Source of the DNA: Thermogemmatispora aurantia
Lineage (GTDB): Bacteria > Chloroflexota > Ktedonobacteria > Ktedonobacterales > Ktedonobacteraceae
Direction: 5' to 3'
Length of the DNA: 64,000 bases
NCBI RefSeq assembly: GCF_008974285.1
Contig: NZ_BKZV01000008.1
Span: 115,103-179,102, forward strand
Each line of letters starts with the position of its first letter. Positions within the stretch are counted from its first letter, which is position 1. The translations under genes and the position numbers were made by a program. Below the pieces are notes generated by a model, which did no database searches, was not told the origin of the DNA, and saw nothing but the letters and a program-made list of their open reading frames with translations. Positions 8,470 through 16,756 of the stretch are shown here, piece after piece.

Positions 8470-10083
8470 ATGCGGATACCTCAGCGTAGAGTTCACAGGG
8501 ATGTCGATGAGTCTGCTCGTTCCGGCACCGCTTTCCGTCGCTTGCCCTTCAGATGGCTCCTCTTCGTCGTCTGTGCCCTGGTGGTCTGCCTATCTACCGG
8601 GCTGTTTCTGATGGCCCGCACGGCTCCCCAGGCCCATGCTGCTACCTGGACGGAGGTGTGGGGCGATGAGTTTAACGGGCCGGCAGGCTCTCCGCTGGAT
8701 ACTTCGCAGTGGATCTACGATATCGGCACCGGCTACGGCACCGGGGAGATCGAGACAACGACCAATAGCACGGCCAATGTCTCCCTGGATGGCAATGGTC
8801 ACCTGGCCATCACACCACTGCGCGATGCCAATGGCAATTGGACCTCTGGCCGCATTGAGACAGTCAACGATAGCTTCGCGGCTCCTCCCGGCGGCGAGCT
8901 GGAGGTGACGGCCTCCCTGCAGCAACCCAATGTCTCCGGCAATGCCGCCCTGGGTTACTGGCCGGCTTTCTGGATGCTCGGCACCCCCTACCGCACCGAC
9001 CATAACTGGCCCCAGGATGGCGAGGTCGACATTATGGAGGATGTCAACGGCCTCAGCTCGGTCTTCGGGACCATGCACTGCGGCACCTATCCCGGCGGCC
9101 CTTGTAATGAGCCAAATGGCATTGGCAGCGGTCAGAGGCCGTGCCCCGGCTGTCAAACGGGTTTCCATACCTATACGGTCATTATCGATCGCAGTGTCTC
9201 GCCGGAGCAGATCCGCTGGTACCTGGATGGCAACAACTACTTTACGGTGAGCGCCAACCAGGTGGACCCCACAACCTGGGCCAATGCCGTTGATCATGCT
9301 TTCTACATCATCTTCGATCTGGCCATTGGCGGTGGCTTCCCCGCAGCCTTTGGCGGCGGCCCGACCTCAGCCACCCAGCCCGGCGTGCCGATGTTGATCG
9401 ACTACGTGCGTGTCTATACTGCCAATGGCTCGGCGGTGACGCCGACTGCGACTCCTACCCCTAGCCCAACACCAACGGCCAGTGGCGGCAGCGGCAGCGG
9501 CTTTACGCAGGGGGTCAATGCCATTAGCAGCAATCAGGTGCAGTTCTGGTTCCAGCCGAGCGGCTGGACGGCGGGCTACGTGATCCTGCACTACACGATC
9601 CCGGGTCAGGCTCAGCAGAATGTGCAGATGAGCTACAACAGCAGCGCCGGCCAGTGGCAGTATACGGTGAGTGGCGTCAGCTCGGGACAGACAATCACCT
9701 ATTCGTTTACCTACCAGCAGAATGGCCTGCAGTACGATACGGGCACCTACACCTATACGGTAGGCTCCTCGGCGGCAACCCCCACGCCGACACCGACTCC
9801 CTCGGGCGGTAGTGGCTTCAGCCAGGGGGTCAACAGCGTCAGTTCCACTCAGGCTCTCTTCTGGTTCCAGCCGAGCGGCTGGACGGCGGGCTACGTGATC
9901 CTGCACTACACGATCCCGGGCCAGGTTCAGCAGAATGTGCAGATGAGCTACAACAGCAGCGCCGGCCAGTGGCAGTATACGGCTGGCGGGATGAGTTCAG
10001 GACAGACGATTACCTACTCGTTTACCTACCAGCAAAACGGGTTGCAGTATGATACGTCAACCTATACCTGGACCCATCCCTGA
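8470..10083 (+). CDS. Secreted GH16 beta-1,3-glucanase with two CBM56 modules
   Basis: The 537-residue protein has an Arg-rich start, a hydrophobic core and an AHA|A site, giving a signal peptide of about 57 residues. The GH16 domain (about 60-320) carries GEVDIMEDVNG: the ExDxxE form with Glu185, Asp187 and Glu190, seen in laminarinase-type enzymes. A TP-rich linker leads to two C-terminal domains (about 345-432 and 450-537), each containing WFQPSGWTAGYVILHYTIPG, which match CBM56 beta-1,3-glucan-binding modules. Expected action is cleavage of laminarin or fungal cell-wall glucan outside the cell, feeding the importer and beta-glucosidase that follow. The start has AAAGGAG six bases upstream. 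Family assignment is firm; a lichenan (mixed-linkage) preference is the main alternative. Confidence 0.9.
   Translation: MRIPQRRVHRDVDESARSGTAFRRLPFRWLLFVVCALVVCLSTGLFLMARTAPQAHAATWTEVWGDEFNGPAGSPLDTSQWIYDIGTGYGTGEIETTTNSTANVSLDGNGHLAITPLRDANGNWTSGRIETVNDSFAAPPGGELEVTASLQQPNVSGNAALGYWPAFWMLGTPYRTDHNWPQDGEVDIMEDVNGLSSVFGTMHCGTYPGGPCNEPNGIGSGQRPCPGCQTGFHTYTVIIDRSVSPEQIRWYLDGNNYFTVSANQVDPTTWANAVDHAFYIIFDLAIGGGFPAAFGGGPTSATQPGVPMLIDYVRVYTANGSAVTPTATPTPSPTPTASGGSGSGFTQGVNAISSNQVQFWFQPSGWTAGYVILHYTIPGQAQQNVQMSYNSSAGQWQYTVSGVSSGQTITYSFTYQQNGLQYDTGTYTYTVGSSAATPTPTPTPSGGSGFSQGVNSVSSTQALFWFQPSGWTAGYVILHYTIPGQVQQNVQMSYNSSAGQWQYTAGGMSSGQTITYSFTYQQNGLQYDTSTYTWTHP
9502..10080 (+). repeat. Tandem CBM56 coding duplication
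   Basis: Two copies are offset by 315 bases (105 codons). The segments starting at 9544 and 9859 are nearly identical at the nucleotide level for about 125 bases, including synonymous positions. This indicates a recent duplication or gene conversion. The linkers before each copy differ. Confidence 0.85.
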
Positions 10084-10384
10084 AGGCCGGGGCGCCTTCT
10101 TCGCCCTCGCTCTTGATTGAGGCGAGCTGATCCCTCGCTTCTTCCCTTCTCGACGCTGCCGCCAGGCTGCCGCCAGCAGACCGACGGACAGCGCCGAGAA
10201 GGACCGACGGCGGCCTCAGATCCGGCTGATCTCGGGGCTGGTGCCGGAAGCGATCAGATGAGTTCAGGAGCAACTCGGATTTGCAATCCGATCAGGAGGG
10301 CTGGCTGGTCCAGTGCCGACCGCGACGAGACGATGCTTCGTTCGCTCAATCGACGTCCGATTCGCTTTCCAAGGAGGTGCGCTC
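10084..10384. other. Intergenic before substrate-binding protein
   Basis: No gene. TCGGATT-TGC-AATCCGA at 10275-10291 is a perfect 7-3-7 inverted repeat and a possible operator or short hairpin about 95 bases before the ATG. AAGGAGGTG at 10371-10379 is the ribosome binding site of the lipoprotein gene. Confidence 0.4.
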
Positions 10385-12094
10385 ATGTGCGATAAGACCG
10401 GCCTCACTCGTTCTTCACCACGACCTGGCTCCGCGGCAGGCCTGGGGCGCACTGTGCTCTCGCTGCTAGCGTTGAGCTTGCTGCTCCTGCTGGCTGCCTG
10501 TGGTCAGGGTAGCTCTAGCAGCTCGTCCAATAAGACCCACGTGCTGACGGTCGTGCCCAGCCCTAAAGGTGACTTCACCAACGGCTTTAGCCCTTACTCG
10601 GCTACTGCGAACTACGGTTCGCAGGGCATGATCTATGAGACTCTGCTCTTCTTTAATCGCATGAATAGCCAGATCACGCCCTGGCTGGCGCAGAGCTATG
10701 ATTTCTCCAGCGATGCCAAGACCCTGACCTTCCACCTGCGCTCTGGCGTGAAGTGGTCCGATGGCCAGCCTTTCACGTCGGCAGATGTGGTCTTTACACT
10801 GCAGATGCTCAAGCAGTACCCGGCAGCGGATACCAATGGCCTCTGGCAGTATATCCAGAGCGTCCAGGCCTCCGATGATCAGACGGTAACCGTCACTTTG
10901 AAGGCCCCCTATACGCCCATCCTCTGGTATCTGGCTGGTCAGACCTGGATCGTCTCAAAGCATGAGTATGCCAGCGCCGGCGATCCGACCAAGTTCGTCG
11001 ACGCTAATCCTGTCGGCACTGGTCCCTTCATGTTGAAGTCCTTCTCGCCGCAGCTGATTACGCTCAAAAAGAACCCGAATTACTGGCAGCCCGGTAAGCC
11101 AGCCGTCGATGAGATCCGCTATCCGGCTTTCGATTCGAATACCAGCGCCGAGCTGCTGCTCAGCCGCGGTGATGTCGATTGGACGGGCCTCTATACGCCT
11201 AATATCCAGCAGACCTATGTTGCCAAGGACCCGGCCCATAATCACTATTGGTTCCCCAACCGCAACATTGTGATGCTGTATTTGAATACGGCGAAGGCTC
11301 CGTTCAACCAGCTGGCGGTGCGCCAGGCCATTAGCGCGGCGATCGATCGCGAGCAGATTTATAAGGTAGCCGAGAGCGGCTACGAGCCAGTGGCCAGCCC
11401 CACCGGCCTGGTCCTGCCGGAGAACCAGAGCTTCCTGAATCCGAAGTACGCTAATGTCTCCTTCGCTAAGGACCCCAATCAGTCTCAGCAATTGCTGGAG
11501 AGCGCTGGCTTCCATAAAGGGTCGGACGGCATCTATGTCGATAGCAGCGGCAAGAAGCTGTCGTTCCAGATCGATGTGGTGACCGGCTGGACCGACTGGG
11601 TGACAGCGGTGCAGATCATCGCCAGCGACCTGAAGGCGATCGGCATCGATGCGAAGGTGAATTCGATTTCCTTCAATGCCTACTTCAGCGCTCTGCAGAT
11701 GGGCAGCTACGATATGGCGATCTCCTGGACCAACCCGGGACCGACGCCCTTCTACCTGTATAATTCGCTGCTCAATAGCAGCAACAGTGCCCCGCTTGGG
11801 AAGCCTGCGGCCTCCAACTGGGAGCGCTGGATGGACCCGACGACTGATAAGCTGCTGGCCCAGTACGCGACAACGACTGACCAGGCGCAGCAGCAGCAGG
11901 CGCTCTATGGTCTGCAGCAGATTATGGTAGAGCAGCTGCCGAGCATTCCTCTGGTCTACGGAGCAACCTGGTACGAGTACAGCAGCCGCAATTTCACCGG
12001 CTGGCCGGATGCGCAAAATGCGTACGCTTCCCCGGCTCCCTTCGACTTCCCCGATGCCGAAGTGGTGGCCTTGAATTTGAAGCCCGTTGCCTGA
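10385..12094 (+). CDS. ABC importer substrate-binding lipoprotein (family 5, DppA/OppA-like)
   Basis: The 569-residue protein starts at ATG 10385, six bases after AAGGAGGTG; the longer frame from 10313 would bury that site. A hydrophobic run ends in LLAAC, so Cys39 is the lipidated residue. The mature part is a family 5 extracellular solute-binding protein (MIYETLLFFNRMNSQITPWL; LRSGVKWSDGQPFTSADVVF; VGTGPFMLKSF), of the type used for peptides and, in many thermophiles, cello- and laminari-oligosaccharides. Position between a secreted GH16 and an intracellular-type GH1 favours beta-glucan oligosaccharides. That specificity is inferred from context; the sequence alone cannot separate peptide from sugar binding. 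Confidence 0.88.
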   Translation: MCDKTGLTRSSPRPGSAAGLGRTVLSLLALSLLLLLAACGQGSSSSSSNKTHVLTVVPSPKGDFTNGFSPYSATANYGSQGMIYETLLFFNRMNSQITPWLAQSYDFSSDAKTLTFHLRSGVKWSDGQPFTSADVVFTLQMLKQYPAADTNGLWQYIQSVQASDDQTVTVTLKAPYTPILWYLAGQTWIVSKHEYASAGDPTKFVDANPVGTGPFMLKSFSPQLITLKKNPNYWQPGKPAVDEIRYPAFDSNTSAELLLSRGDVDWTGLYTPNIQQTYVAKDPAHNHYWFPNRNIVMLYLNTAKAPFNQLAVRQAISAAIDREQIYKVAESGYEPVASPTGLVLPENQSFLNPKYANVSFAKDPNQSQQLLESAGFHKGSDGIYVDSSGKKLSFQIDVVTGWTDWVTAVQIIASDLKAIGIDAKVNSISFNAYFSALQMGSYDMAISWTNPGPTPFYLYNSLLNSSNSAPLGKPAASNWERWMDPTTDKLLAQYATTTDQAQQQQALYGLQQIMVEQLPSIPLVYGATWYEYSSRNFTGWPDAQNAYASPAPFDFPDAEVVALNLKPVA

Positions 12095-12572
12095 AACCCC
12101 ATGCGTAGGCGAGGTGAGGGGGCCGATCGGGTGCGGCTCTCTCTCCTCCCTCCGCATCGGCTTGGCTTGGCTCGGCCCGGTCCGCCTGATACCAGCTCCC
12201 TTCTGCCAGGCGGGTGGCGCGTTCAGGACGACTCGGCGCTCCACTTCCCGAGGAGCGCCCGCGCGACCTGTGCCGCTTGCCAGACTCGCTTCGTCAGCAG
12301 GCTGCGGCCAGGCCCGGGGCCAACCACAGGCCTTGGCGCTGACTCCGATGGTGCTCCATTTCGTTCGATGGCAATGGACTTGTATGGGTAACGGATAGGC
12401 AAGCGGGTTTGCTTTCCTAGCTCAATAGTAAGGAACAACTTCGGCCAACACCCGGCATGGCAGCGCCCGCCAATGCTCTCGGCGGCTGGTGAACGCTCAC
12501 CGCTACACCGTCGCTTTGCTGGCTGCATATGGCACTGCTGCCTCTCTCGGCTGGGAGGAAAGAGGACCCAGA
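12095..12572. other. Long spacer inside the importer operon
   Basis: No gene recognised. A gap of 478 bases between binding protein and permease is longer than usual. A partly self-complementary stretch (GGCAAGCGGGTTTGC, near 12401-12416) could form a weak hairpin that lowers permease relative to binding-protein expression. GGGAGGAAAGAGGA at 12553-12566 is the next ribosome binding site. Confidence 0.35.
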
Positions 12573-13544
12573 ATGAGGCATTTACTGCGCCGCCTTGGCT
12601 TCTACCTGGTGGCCCTGTGGGCCTCGATTACCTTGAATTTCATTATTCCGCGCTTGATCCCGGGTGATCCGGCTGGCGCGCTGATGGCCCGTTTCCAGGG
12701 ACGGATGACGCCCCAGGCCATTCATGCTCTGGAGCTGCAGTTTGGTATCTCTCACGATCCGCTCTGGATGCAATATATTCAGTACCTGGGGAATCTGGTC
12801 CACGGCGATCTCGGAACCTCTTTTACCTACTTCCCGACGCCCGTGGCCACTGTCCTGGCTCAAGAACTGCCCTGGACGCTGGCCCTGGTCGGGACCTCCG
12901 TGCTGATCAGCTTTGCACTGGGGTCGCTGATCGGCGTCTTCATCGCCTGGAGACGCGGCTCGTTTCTGGATAATATTCTGCCACCTTTCTTGACGTTTTT
13001 CTCGGCTATTCCCTACTTCTGGCTGGCTCTGATTGCGCTCTATCTCTTGGCCTATACTTTGAGGTGGTTCCCGGTGAACGGCGGCTACGATACGTCCTTG
13101 ACGGTCGCGCTGACGCCGGATTTCTTGCTGAGCGCGCTCAACCATGCTCTGCTGCCCGGCTTCACGATTGTCCTGGCCTCGATCGCCGGCTGGATGCTCG
13201 GGATGCGCAACGCCATGATTACCACCCTGACCGAGGACTATGTCTTGCTGGCCGAGGCCAAGGGCCTCAAGGAGCGCCGGGTGATGTTCTCCTATGCGGC
13301 TCGCAATGCTATTCTGCCAAATGTAACCGGCTTCGCCCTCTCGCTCGGTTTTGTGGTGGCTGGCTCCCTCTTGACCGAGGTGGTTTTCTCTTACCCTGGC
13401 GTGGGTTTCGCCTTGTTGCAGGCCGCGCAGAATTCCGATTATCCCTTGTTGCAGGGCATTTTCCTGCTGATCGCGCTGGCCGTGCTGGGCGCCAATTTCC
13501 TGGCGGACCTGGCTTATCTGGTACTTGATCCACGGGTGCGCTAG
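12573..13544 (+). CDS. ABC importer permease, DppB-type
   Basis: The 323-residue inner-membrane protein starts with RRLGFYLVALWASITLNFII and IPGDP, the N-terminal transmembrane helix and loop typical of DppB/OppB permeases. The EAA-type loop for the ATPase is at DYVLLAEAKGLKERRVMF, followed by helices ending in YLVLDPRVR. ATG 12573 is chosen over 12489 because of the strong GGAGGAAAGAGGA upstream. It pairs with the DppC-type permease 151 bases downstream. No ATP-binding subunit is encoded nearby, so the pair presumably uses an ATPase encoded elsewhere. Confidence 0.9.
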   Translation: MRHLLRRLGFYLVALWASITLNFIIPRLIPGDPAGALMARFQGRMTPQAIHALELQFGISHDPLWMQYIQYLGNLVHGDLGTSFTYFPTPVATVLAQELPWTLALVGTSVLISFALGSLIGVFIAWRRGSFLDNILPPFLTFFSAIPYFWLALIALYLLAYTLRWFPVNGGYDTSLTVALTPDFLLSALNHALLPGFTIVLASIAGWMLGMRNAMITTLTEDYVLLAEAKGLKERRVMFSYAARNAILPNVTGFALSLGFVVAGSLLTEVVFSYPGVGFALLQAAQNSDYPLLQGIFLLIALAVLGANFLADLAYLVLDPRVR

Positions 13545-13695
13545 CGGCGCTGGCGATCGATAGGCTGTGATAGGTGGTCTGTCGCTGAGGTCGGTTGGCT
13601 GCCACTGGGCCGCGGGCGAACGGCAGGCAGCCCGGCCCTGACGTAGACCTGAGCAGCGCCGAGAGATCGAAGACAGAGAGAAGGAGTAATCGATC

Positions 13696-14778
13696 ATGGC
13701 TATGCGACCTCAATCGCCAGAGTCAGCGGCTACGTCGGCCAGCGAGCTGCAGCTGGGGGCAAGTACGAGCGCGGCGCTGGACCTCGTGTCGGCTGGAGCT
13801 GGCAAGGCCAGCCCGGGACCGGCCTCGGCTCCGGTCTCCGAGCGGCCCTGGATGAGTCTATGGCGCATCTTTACGCTCAATCGCAAGGCGATGGTGGGGA
13901 TGTGCATTGTGGGGTTCTTCTTCCTGGTGGCGATCTTTGGGCCGTTTTTTATCCATACGGACCCGAGCGCTTTGTCGAACGATGTGCTGGTGCCGCCATC
14001 GCCCAGTCACTGGCTGGGGACGACGCAGACCGGTCAGGACATCTTTAGTCAGTTGGTGGTGGGCACGCGGGTCTCGATTCTCTGGGGGCTGGCGACGGGC
14101 CTGGTGGTGACAGCCATTTCGGTGTTGGTCGGCTTGTGCGCCGGCTACCTGGGGGGGATCGTCGATGATGTGCTCTCGCTACTGATCAATGTCTTCCTGG
14201 TGCTGCCGAGCTTCCCGCTGGCGGTGCTGCTGGCCGCTTACGTGCCCTTTAAGGGGCCGTTGACGGTGGCGGTGGTCATCACCCTGACAAGCTGGGCCTA
14301 TCAGGCGCGGGTGCTGCGCGCGCAGACGTTGTCACTGCGCCGGCGCGATTTTGTGGAGGCGGCCCGCTCCAGTGGTGAGTCGACCTGGCGCATTATCTTC
14401 TTTGAGATTTTCCCAAATGAGATCGCTATTGTGGCCGCCGGTTTCGTGGGCACGGCGATCTATGTGATTCTGGCTGCCGCCGGCCTGGAGTTCCTGGGCC
14501 TGGGAGATGTGACGGTGGTCGACTGGGGCACGATGTTCTACTGGGCCCAGAATAATGATGCTTTGCTGCTGGGGGCCTGGTGGTGGTTCGCGGCCCCGGG
14601 CCTCTGTATCGCCCTGCTAGGGGCCGGGCTGGCTTTGATCAATTTCGGCATCGATGAGGTGGCCAATCCTCGCCTGCGCAGTGAGGCGCGGCCCAGTAAG
14701 CGTCTGCTGCGGCAGATGCTGACGCGCTCCGTCGGGACGGGCACGGCCCCTTCCGGTGCCTCGCATAGTCTCGGCTAG
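13696..14778 (+). CDS. ABC importer permease, DppC-type
   Basis: The 360-residue protein has an Ala/Ser-rich cytoplasmic start of about 50 residues and then WMSLWRIFTLNRKAMVGM, the standard N-terminal helix of DppC permeases. HWLGTTQTGQDIFSQLVVGT (the 'GTDxxGRD' region) and the ATPase-coupling loop RRRDFVEAARSSGESTWRII follow, then further helices. AAGGAG ends ten bases before the ATG. Together with the previous gene it forms the membrane channel of the importer. The long Ala/Ser N-terminal extension is more than most DppC proteins carry and is probably disordered. Confidence 0.9.
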   Translation: MAMRPQSPESAATSASELQLGASTSAALDLVSAGAGKASPGPASAPVSERPWMSLWRIFTLNRKAMVGMCIVGFFFLVAIFGPFFIHTDPSALSNDVLVPPSPSHWLGTTQTGQDIFSQLVVGTRVSILWGLATGLVVTAISVLVGLCAGYLGGIVDDVLSLLINVFLVLPSFPLAVLLAAYVPFKGPLTVAVVITLTSWAYQARVLRAQTLSLRRRDFVEAARSSGESTWRIIFFEIFPNEIAIVAAGFVGTAIYVILAAAGLEFLGLGDVTVVDWGTMFYWAQNNDALLLGAWWWFAAPGLCIALLGAGLALINFGIDEVANPRLRSEARPSKRLLRQMLTRSVGTGTAPSGASHSLG

Positions 14779-14938
14779 CGGTGGATGTTCGCACTGCCCG
14801 GCCCTGGCCTCTGCTGTGGCGGGCCTGCTCTCTCCGCCCGAGGGAAGCCAGGGCCTCTCTCTCGACACCGCCGGCTAGTCGCTTACTCTCTTGCTTGAGA
14901 GACCATCATTCCCGAGAGGATAGAGAACAGGAGAACGC

Positions 14939-16339
14939 ATGACGAGTATCCCCACTGTCTCGTTCCAGGCGGTAGAGGACCTGGCTGCACGCTTTCCTGC
15001 GGGCTTCTTCTGGGGGGCCGCAACATCTTCGTATCAGGTGGAGGGCGCGGTCGCTGAGGATGGCCGCGGCCCTTCGATCTGGGATGATTTTTCGGCGACG
15101 CCGGGCAAGGTTGTCGATGGCCAGAGCGGCGCTCAGGCCGCGGATCATTACCATCGCTATCGCGAGGATGTGGCTCTGATGGCGCGCCTGGGCTTGAATG
15201 CTTACCGCTTTTCCATCGCCTGGCCGCGGGTACTGCCAGAGGGGCGTGGTCTGGTGAATCAAGCGGGCCTGGATTTCTATGATCGCCTGGTCGATGCGCT
15301 GCTGGAAGCGGGCATTCAACCGTTTGTCACGCTCTATCATTGGGACCTGCCTTCGGCTCTGGAACGCGAGGGCGGCTGGAGGGTGCGCTCGACAGCTTAC
15401 GCCTTCGCCGACTACGCAGAGGTGGTGGCGCGCCGGCTTGGCGATCGCGTCTTGCATTGGATGACGCTCAATGAGCCGTGGTGTAGCGCCTATCTGGGCT
15501 ACGGGATTGGCGTGCACGCCCCGGGCCTGCGCGATCGTCAGGCGGCAGTCGATGCTGCTCATCATCTCTTGCTGGCGCACGGGCTGGCCCTGCCCCGCAT
15601 GCGGGCGGTCTTGCCCGCGCAGGCACAGATCGGCACCGCTCAGGTGCTGGTGAAGGTCTATGGCGCCGATGAGCGCCCAGAGACGCAGCGCGATGTGGCC
15701 CTGGCCCATGCGTTCTCAAATCGCTGGTTCCTTGATCCGCTCTACCGCGGATGCTATCCCGAGGGCCTCTTTGCGGCTTTGGGCCTCAATCCGCCGCCTA
15801 TCGAGGAGGGCGATCTGGAGCTGATGGCGGCCCCCCTCGATTTCCTCGGGGTCAATAACTATTCGCGCATGCTGGTGCGCGGTTCGCCAGAGCCGCCGCT
15901 GGCCGATCAGTGTCGAACGGTTTCGCCTGTTCCCAATGCCTGTTATACTGATATGGCCTGGGAGATCTTCCCCCAGGGCCTGCGCGATCTCCTGCTCGAT
16001 GTGAGCCGCGAGTATCCAGTGCAGCGGCTCTATGTGACGGAAAATGGGGCGGCTTTCCCCGATGAGTGGGATGGCGGCGAGACGGTCCACGACCCGCGCC
16101 GCGTGGCTTACCTGGCATCGTATATCAGTGCCTGTGCCGAGGCCCTGGAGCAGGGGGCGCCGCTCTGTGGCTATTTTGTCTGGTCGCTGCTCGATAATTT
16201 CGAGTGGGCCGAGGGCTACCGCAAGCGCTTCGGCATCGTCTATGTTGATTATGCCTCGCAGCGGCGCGTGATGAAGGAGAGCGCTCACTGGTATGCAGCC
16301 CTGCTGCAGACTTTCCAGGCTCGCTCGCGCTGCTGCTGA
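14939..16339 (+). CDS. GH1 beta-glucosidase
   Basis: The 466-residue protein has the length and all landmarks of bacterial family 1 enzymes. These are FPAGFFWGAATSSYQVEGAV at the start, the acid/base Glu179 in TLNEPW, and the nucleophile Glu368 in YVTENGAAF. There is no signal peptide, so it acts in the cytoplasm on imported beta-linked di- and oligosaccharides, releasing glucose. It is the last gene of the GH16-importer-GH1 block, 160 bases after the permease. The AGGAG before ATG 14939 supports the start. Beta-galactosidase or beta-fucosidase side activity is common in this family and cannot be excluded. Confidence 0.93.
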   Translation: MTSIPTVSFQAVEDLAARFPAGFFWGAATSSYQVEGAVAEDGRGPSIWDDFSATPGKVVDGQSGAQAADHYHRYREDVALMARLGLNAYRFSIAWPRVLPEGRGLVNQAGLDFYDRLVDALLEAGIQPFVTLYHWDLPSALEREGGWRVRSTAYAFADYAEVVARRLGDRVLHWMTLNEPWCSAYLGYGIGVHAPGLRDRQAAVDAAHHLLLAHGLALPRMRAVLPAQAQIGTAQVLVKVYGADERPETQRDVALAHAFSNRWFLDPLYRGCYPEGLFAALGLNPPPIEEGDLELMAAPLDFLGVNNYSRMLVRGSPEPPLADQCRTVSPVPNACYTDMAWEIFPQGLRDLLLDVSREYPVQRLYVTENGAAFPDEWDGGETVHDPRRVAYLASYISACAEALEQGAPLCGYFVWSLLDNFEWAEGYRKRFGIVYVDYASQRRVMKESAHWYAALLQTFQARSRCC

Positions 16340-16756
16340 GTCCAGCGGAGGATGACGGGCGTCTGCTGGCTCTGCTGCTCCTGTCGCTACGCGCGGTCGG
16401 CGCAACCGGCAGAGACAGGCCAGATAGATGGTTCATTCTGTCCCTGTGCTTGCTTTCCCTCCCCAGAGGCCCAGTCCTGCCCTCATAGTGAGGGCCTGGG
16501 CTGGGCCTCCCTCGCCCCGATCGCTCGCTTCCTGCGCTGCTGATGGATCTTCCTGGCGAGCTTCCCCCTCCTCTTCTTCTTCTGTCCGGCGATGAGTAGC
16601 TTCTCTTTCAGGGATTTGCTGCCGCGGGGCTACCTGCGAAATCTGTGACTTGGGCGCGTTTTATTTCCAGTGGAAAGAATGGTAATATACATTGATATAA
16701 AGAAGTTGGCTGCCAGGTAGTCGCCCCGCTGGGTGCGTTTGTTGGAGGGTACGCTG
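16340..16756. other. Intergenic, no gene recognised
   Basis: An A+T-rich patch (about 16655-16705, with ATGGTAATATACATTGATA) probably holds the promoter of the helicase gene, but I cannot place clear -35 and -10 elements. GGAGGG at 16744-16749 is the ribosome binding site of the next gene. Confidence 0.4.
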
